Assembly (NCBI RefSeq): GCF_000312565.1
Contig: NZ_CALW02000063.1
Location: 1 to 43,592, forward strand
Direction of reading: 5' to 3'
Source: Bartonella rattaustraliani AUST/NH4
GTDB taxonomy: Bacteria; Pseudomonadota; Alphaproteobacteria; Rhizobiales; Rhizobiaceae
DNA length: 43,592 nucleotides
In this document: in pieces, positions 39,494-43,592 of the stretch
How positions within the stretch are numbered: position 1 is the first letter of the stretch
Layout of the letters: the number at the start of each line of letters is the position of its first letter
Notes under the pieces: generated by a model
Databases searched by the model: none
What the model was told of the DNA's origin: nothing
Seen by the model: the letters and a program-made list of their open reading frames with translations, nothing else
Position numbers and translations under genes: made by a program

Positions 39494-39865
39494 TCACTTA
39501 AGTTCAACTTTAGCACCAGCTGCTTCGAGTTGAGATTTAATTTTTTCAGCTTCTTCCTTAGAAGCACCTTCTTTAATAGGTTTAGGCGCTCCCTCAACAA
39601 GATCTTTCGCTTCTTTAAGACCAAGTCCAGTAATAGCACGAACTTCCTTAATAACATTAATTTTCTGCGCACCACCCTCAACAAGAACAACATCAAATTC
39701 TGTTTTTTCTTCAACAGCCGAAGCAGCAGCACCAGCAACAGCAGCAACTGCTACAGGAGCTGCAGCCGAAACGCCCCATTTTTCTTCAAGCAATTTAGAA
39801 AGCTCAGCAGCTTCCAAAAGGGTTAAGTTAGAAAGGTCTTCTACGATCTTCGCTAGATCTGCCAT
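39494..39865 (-). CDS. rplL: 50S ribosomal protein L7/L12
   Basis: This is the multi-copy stalk protein that recruits translational GTPases. The N-terminal dimerisation part ([21 protein letters not shown]) is followed by an Ala-rich hinge (about 32-52) and a C-terminal domain with [11 protein letters not shown] and [20 protein letters not shown]. It is 123 residues. GAAGGAATT precedes the ATG. It follows rplJ by 102 bases. Confidence 0.97.
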   Translation of the reverse strand: MADLAKIVEDLSNLTLLEAAELSKLLEEKWGVSAAAPVAVAAVAGAAASAVEEKTEFDVVLVEGGAQKINVIKEVRAITGLGLKEAKDLVEGAPKPIKEGASKEEAEKIKSQLEAAGAKVELK

Positions 39866-39967
39866 TTTAAAATTCCTTCAATAAAAAGATTTGAACCATT
39901 GTTAAAAATTTATTCAACAAAACAGAAAAGCATAAAAACTCTTCCATAAACGTGAATAAAAACAGCC

Positions 39968-40486
39968 TTAAGCCGCCTTATCCTCCTGAGCATATGCACC
40001 AATAACACGAGCAACCTGACCAGCGGGCGCATTAACAACCTGTACGATACGAGTCGCGGGGGTAGAAATCATACCCACGAGCTTCGCCCGCAACTCATTG
40101 AGTGAAGGCAACGAAGCCAAAGACTTCACAGCATCTACACTCAAACTCGTTGCACCCATTGTACCGCCAAGGATGATAAATTTGTCATTGCTTTTTGCAA
40201 AATCAACAGCAACTTTCGGTGCTGTGATTGGGTCTTCTGAATAAGCAATAAGCGTCTGCCCAGTAAACAAACCCACCATTGATTCAGAATCCGTGCCCTG
40301 AAGAGCGATTTTAGCAAGACGGTTTTTGGCGACTTTTACGGCACCACCAGCTTCACTCATTTTCGAACGAAGGTCGTTCATTTGTGAAACTGTCAGACCG
40401 GAATAGTGTGCAACAATAACGGAACCAGACCTTTGAAAAGCCTCGTTAAGCCATGTAACAAATTCGCGTTTTTCCGCTCTATTCAC
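39968..40486 (-). CDS. rplJ: 50S ribosomal protein L10
   Basis: L10 anchors the L7/L12 stalk to the ribosome and represses its own operon by binding the leader mRNA. Typical stretches are [34 protein letters not shown] and [13 protein letters not shown], with a C-terminal helix ([12 protein letters not shown]). The start is taken as the GTG at 40486, preceded by GGAGAGAGACA, giving the usual 172 residues; the frame is open 20 codons further to an ATG at 40546 that lies in the leader. Confidence 0.95.
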   Translation of the reverse strand: MNRAEKREFVTWLNEAFQRSGSVIVAHYSGLTVSQMNDLRSKMSEAGGAVKVAKNRLAKIALQGTDSESMVGLFTGQTLIAYSEDPITAPKVAVDFAKSNDKFIILGGTMGATSLSVDAVKSLASLPSLNELRAKLVGMISTPATRIVQVVNAPAGQVARVIGAYAQEDKAA

Positions 40487-40848
40487 TGTCTCTCTCCATT
40501 TAACAGATTTGTTTAACACAAACCCGTTGGTTACCTTTGATAACATAAAATATTCTATGTTACCGATGAGGATCCTGTCCCCTTTTTCACGCCACAGCGA
40601 TCAAAGGCAACCCTGGCTCAAACCCTTTAAAGTCTTTTAACTCTACAGTTCTTACCCCAGTCTCATGCAGGTTTTTTTGATTAAGATGCCCAAATAGCAT
40701 CACCCACAATCTCGGACAGGATATTCCGGAATTTCTTCCGCTACAACCCAAGCTCAATAGAGCTTAGATAGCCAAGTGCCGACAAAAACCGACACTAGTA
40801 AGTACAATTTTGTTATTCACACACCTCACAACAAAATTACAACTCCCT
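40487..40848 (-). promoter_or_regulatory. rplJ leader (probable L10 autoregulatory region)
   Basis: The 362 bases between rplA and rplJ hold no gene. This is the position of the L10-binding leader in other bacteria. The minus strand contains several complementary segments (for example GTGTCGG with TCGGCAC near 40785-40800, and ATTCCGGAATAT near 40720). The assignment rests on position; the conserved L10 leader fold was not verified. Confidence 0.45.
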
Positions 40849-41553
40849 TCACACCTGCTCTGAACGAACTGTTGCAGGATCGACTTTAATTCCAACTCCC
40901 ATAGTCGAAGAAACAGCAACATGTTTAATATATTCACCTTTTGCGCCTTGTGGCTTAGCTTTAATAACAGCACCAGCAAAAGCTTTAATATTTTCCACTA
41001 TTTTCTCAACCCCAAAAGAAGCCTTCCCAATACCAGCATGCACAATACCAGCTTTTTCAACACGAAATTCAACAGCACCACCCTTAGAAGCCTTAACAGC
41101 ACTCGCAACATCAAGCGTCACAGTACCAACTTTTGGATTTGGCATTAAACTCCGCGGACCAAGGATTTTACCAAGACGACCAACAAGAGGCATCATATCT
41201 GGTGTCGCAATACAACGATCAAAATCAACCGTCCCACCATTAATGCTTTCAAACAAATCTTCAGCCCCCACAATATCAGCACCAGCAGCCTTAGCTTCCT
41301 CAGCTTTATCTCCACGTGCAAAAACAGCAACGCGAATATTCCGACCTGTCCCATTAGGCAAATGAGCAACGCCTCGAACCATTTGATCCGCATGGCGAGG
41401 ATCAACACCCAAATTCATTGAAATTTCAATTGTTTCATCAAACTTGGCAACTGCACGCTCTTTAACCATTGAAACGGCATCTTTTAAAGCATAAAGTTCA
41501 TTAAAATCAATATTTTTGCGAATATTTTTTATTCTTTTTGCTACTTTTCCCAT
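40849..41553 (-). CDS. rplA: 50S ribosomal protein L1
   Basis: L1 forms the mobile stalk at the E site and represses the L11 operon. Visible motifs are [59 protein letters not shown], and a C-terminal [12 protein letters not shown]. At 234 residues it is full length. It starts 4 bases past the rplK stop, so the two are coupled. Confidence 0.97.
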   Translation of the reverse strand: MGKVAKRIKNIRKNIDFNELYALKDAVSMVKERAVAKFDETIEISMNLGVDPRHADQMVRGVAHLPNGTGRNIRVAVFARGDKAEEAKAAGADIVGAEDLFESINGGTVDFDRCIATPDMMPLVGRLGKILGPRSLMPNPKVGTVTLDVASAVKASKGGAVEFRVEKAGIVHAGIGKASFGVEKIVENIKAFAGAVIKAKPQGAKGEYIKHVAVSSTMGVGIKVDPATVRSEQV

Positions 41554-41557
41554 AACA

Positions 41558-41986
41558 CTAGCCCACCACTTCTAAGCCCATAGAGCGGGCAGAACCTTCA
41601 ACCATACGCATCGCCGCTTCAATGTCATTTGCATTCAGATCCTTCATCTTTGCTTCTGCAATCGAACGAACCTTATCACGAGAAATGCTTCCTACAGACA
41701 CTTTGCCTGGCTCTTTCGAACCAGACTTCAAATTCGCTTCTTTTTTCAAGAAAAACGATACAGGAGGCGTCTTGAGAGAAAAAGTAAAAGACTTATCTTG
41801 ATAATAAGTGATAACGACTGGAATTGGTGCACCCTTTTCCATTTCCTGCGTAGCGGCATTAAACGCCTTGCAGAACTCCATGATATTAATACCGCGCTGA
41901 CCAAGGGCAGGACCAATTGGTGGAGACGGAGTAGCCGCTCCTGCAGGAACCTGCAACTTGAGCTGACCTATACTTTTTTTTGCCAT
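41558..41986 (-). CDS. rplK: 50S ribosomal protein L11
   Basis: L11 is part of the GTPase-associated centre. The N-terminal domain reads [32 protein letters not shown], whose conserved prolines correspond to the thiostrepton-site loop, and are unaltered. The C-terminal RNA-binding domain carries [20 protein letters not shown]. It is 142 residues. GAAGGCAG precedes the ATG. It follows nusG by 142 bases. Confidence 0.97.
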   Translation of the reverse strand: MAKKSIGQLKLQVPAGAATPSPPIGPALGQRGINIMEFCKAFNAATQEMEKGAPIPVVITYYQDKSFTFSLKTPPVSFFLKKEANLKSGSKEPGKVSVGSISRDKVRSIAEAKMKDLNANDIEAAMRMVEGSARSMGLEVVG

Positions 41987-42128
41987 AATAATCTGCCTTC
42001 TATTTCACTGGTAGAGAACAACTTATCCGCTACCGGCTGCAGTTGAGTGGTTCGATTCATTAAGCCGACAAAAGCCATAACTTATCTCCCACTAATTTCT
42101 TAAAGTGATAACACCACCTTAAGCTCTA

Positions 42129-42659
42129 CTAGAGTTTTTCAACTTGACCAAACTCCAAATCAACAGGCGTAGGACGCCCAAAAATCAACACTTCTACTTT
42201 AAGACGAGAACGTTCTTCCTCAACTTCTTGAACAATCCCATTAAATGAAATAAAAGGACCATCCGCAACGCGAACTTGCTCCCCCACTTCAAACATGACA
42301 GAAGATTTAGGGCTTTCAATACCTTCTTGAACCTGTTTCAGAATTTGCTCAACTTCCCGATCAGAAATAGGAACAGGACGCGAATCTGAACCTAAAAAGC
42401 CTGTCACCTTAGGCGTATTCTTAATGAGATGATAAACTTCATCTGTTAAATCAGCACGAACAAGAATATAACCAGGAAAAAATTTCCGCTCGGTATCAAC
42501 TTTGCGTCCACGACGAACCTCAACAACACGCTCCGTCGGAACAAGAATTTTTTCAAAAAGATGTTCAAGCCCTTTTTGTGCAGCCTCTTTTTCAATAGCT
42601 TCAGCTACTTTCTTTTCAAAATTTGAATAAGCTTGAACAATATACCAACGAGCAGTCAC
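42129..42659 (-). CDS. nusG: Transcription termination/antitermination protein NusG
   Basis: NusG binds RNA polymerase and links it to Rho or to the ribosome. The NGN domain starts TARWYIVQAYSNFEKKV and has RKFFPGYILV; the C-terminal KOW domain reads EQVRVADGPFISFNGIVQEV. The GTG at 42659 is preferred: AAGGAAG lies 7-8 bases upstream and it gives 176 residues with the standard alphaproteobacterial N-terminus. An ATG eight codons upstream is in frame but has no good ribosome binding site. It lies 20 bases after secE. Confidence 0.95.
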   Translation of the reverse strand: MTARWYIVQAYSNFEKKVAEAIEKEAAQKGLEHLFEKILVPTERVVEVRRGRKVDTERKFFPGYILVRADLTDEVYHLIKNTPKVTGFLGSDSRPVPISDREVEQILKQVQEGIESPKSSVMFEVGEQVRVADGPFISFNGIVQEVEEERSRLKVEVLIFGRPTPVDLEFGQVEKL

Positions 42660-42679
42660 AGTCACACTTCCTTGCACTA

Positions 42680-42892
42680 TCAACCGAAAAGATATTTTAA
42701 AAAATCAATACCTCGCCAAACACCAAAATGCATAGCCTGATCCACAACAAAAAAGAAAGCTGAAGCCAATAGCGTCACAAACAACACCATCACAGTGGAA
42801 ATCACCGTTTCACGACGCGTTGGCCACTTCACCTTAGCTGTTTCTGCATAAACTTGCTTTAAAAAGGCAATTGGATTGGTTTTAGATGCCAT
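42680..42892 (-). CDS. secE: Preprotein translocase subunit SecE
   Basis: SecE is the small essential clamp of the SecYEG channel. It is 70 residues in the short, single-span form: a cytosolic helix with FLKQVYAETAKVKWPTRRETV, the conserved SecE signature, then one membrane segment (VMVLFVTLLASAFFFVVDQ). It lies between tRNA-Trp and nusG, the classical order. Confidence 0.95.
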   Translation of the reverse strand: MASKTNPIAFLKQVYAETAKVKWPTRRETVISTVMVLFVTLLASAFFFVVDQAMHFGVWRGIDFLKYLFG

Positions 42893-43097
42893 CGGTCACA
42901 CTATACTCTTTCTAGCTTTATTGTATCACACAACAAAATGAATACGAAAAAATGCGAAAAGCTAACCCTTAGCCTTCTACAGCTTCCTCATTCATTATTC
43001 AATACCGATTCACATACAAAAAAACAAGCCCTATACAGAAAAAAGCGAAAAAGGGTATTAAAATCTACCTCTTTATCGTTAGAATCTTACTTACCTT

Positions 43098-43173
<76 letters not shown>

Positions 43174-43228
43174 AACTTCCAAAACTAAGTCATCTTTAAC
43201 GACAAAGACGTCTTTTACTCACCATTCT

Positions 43229-43592
43229 TTATTCAATGATCTTAGAAACTATACCTGCACCAACAGTACGACCACCTTCGCGAATAGCAAAACGAAGCTT
43301 CTCTTCCATAGCAATCGGAACAATCAAAGAAACATCCATAGCAACATTATCACCTGGCATAACCATCTCCGTTCCCTCGGGAAGGGTCACAATTCCTGTA
43401 ACATCCGTTGTACGAAAATAAAATTGTGGACGATAATTCGTGAAAAACGGAGTATGACGACCACCTTCATCTTTCGTCAAAATATAAGCTTCTGCTTTAA
43501 AACGAGTGTGAGGCGTAACAGAACCGGGCTTCGCCAAAACTTGACCACGCTCAATCCCCTCACGATCAACACCACGTAGAAGAGCTCCAATG
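43229..43592 (-). CDS. tuf: Elongation factor Tu, C-terminal part (runs off the window)
   Basis: The frame is open through the right edge of the window, which holds the last 120 codons. [25 protein letters not shown], then [21 protein letters not shown] and [14 protein letters not shown] belong to domains II-III of EF-Tu; the end [19 protein letters not shown] is characteristic. Any start inside this piece (such as MAKPG-like) is false; the true start lies beyond 43592. EF-Tu carries aminoacyl-tRNA to the ribosome and is recycled by the EF-Ts encoded at 16438-17361. Confidence 0.97.

Noticed and set aside
42000-42128. L1 or L11 regulatory site in the nusG-rplK spacer
   Set aside because: Position is plausible but no convincing stem matching a known L1 target was found by eye.
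43229-43537. A complete 102-residue gene ending the window
   Set aside because: The frame continues open to the window edge and matches EF-Tu domains II-III, so the apparent start is internal to tuf.

Overview
The window looks like a chromosomal segment of a Bartonella-type alphaproteobacterium (order Hyphomicrobiales). The reasons are AT-rich DNA, the alphaproteobacterial order rpsB-tsf-pyrH-frr-(uppS)-cdsA-rseP-bamA-lpxD-fabZ-lpxA-lpxI-lpxB, LpxI instead of LpxH, an EipB/DUF1849 envelope protein, and large eroded spacers typical of a reduced host-associated genome. The genus is inferred from protein style and gene order; no search was run.

Layout. 1-708 is non-coding and ends in a promoter. 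709-5189 (+) is a polar amino acid ABC importer with two tandem, closely related binding proteins, two permeases and an ATPase. 5186-18255 (-) is a long envelope and translation cluster: lipid A synthesis, outer-membrane assembly, site-2 protease, CDP-diglyceride synthase, ribosome recycling, UMP kinase, EF-Ts and S2. The uppS slot between frr and cdsA holds only a decayed remnant. 18414-25034 carries eipB (-), a RidA-family protein and a HIT protein (+), clpA and clpS (-), and a SPOR-domain D-Ala-D-Ala carboxypeptidase plus a small unknown gene (+).

25035-30673 is the accessory-looking part. It has four partial, decayed copies of the same phage-type tyrosine integrase 5' region (two forward, two inverted) around an L-serine dehydratase gene and a nitroreductase gene. 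It also holds one possible small membrane protein and one broken coding-like stretch. 30674-43592 (-) is the core cluster tuf (partial)-tRNA-Trp-secE-nusG-rplK-rplA-rplJ-rplL-rpoB-rpoC, closed by a good intrinsic terminator after rpoC.

Most of the window is housekeeping. I see no CRISPR array, no intact mobile element and no defence or secretion system. The observations most worth following are the uppS decay, the duplicated binding-protein unit and the integrase-remnant repeat family.
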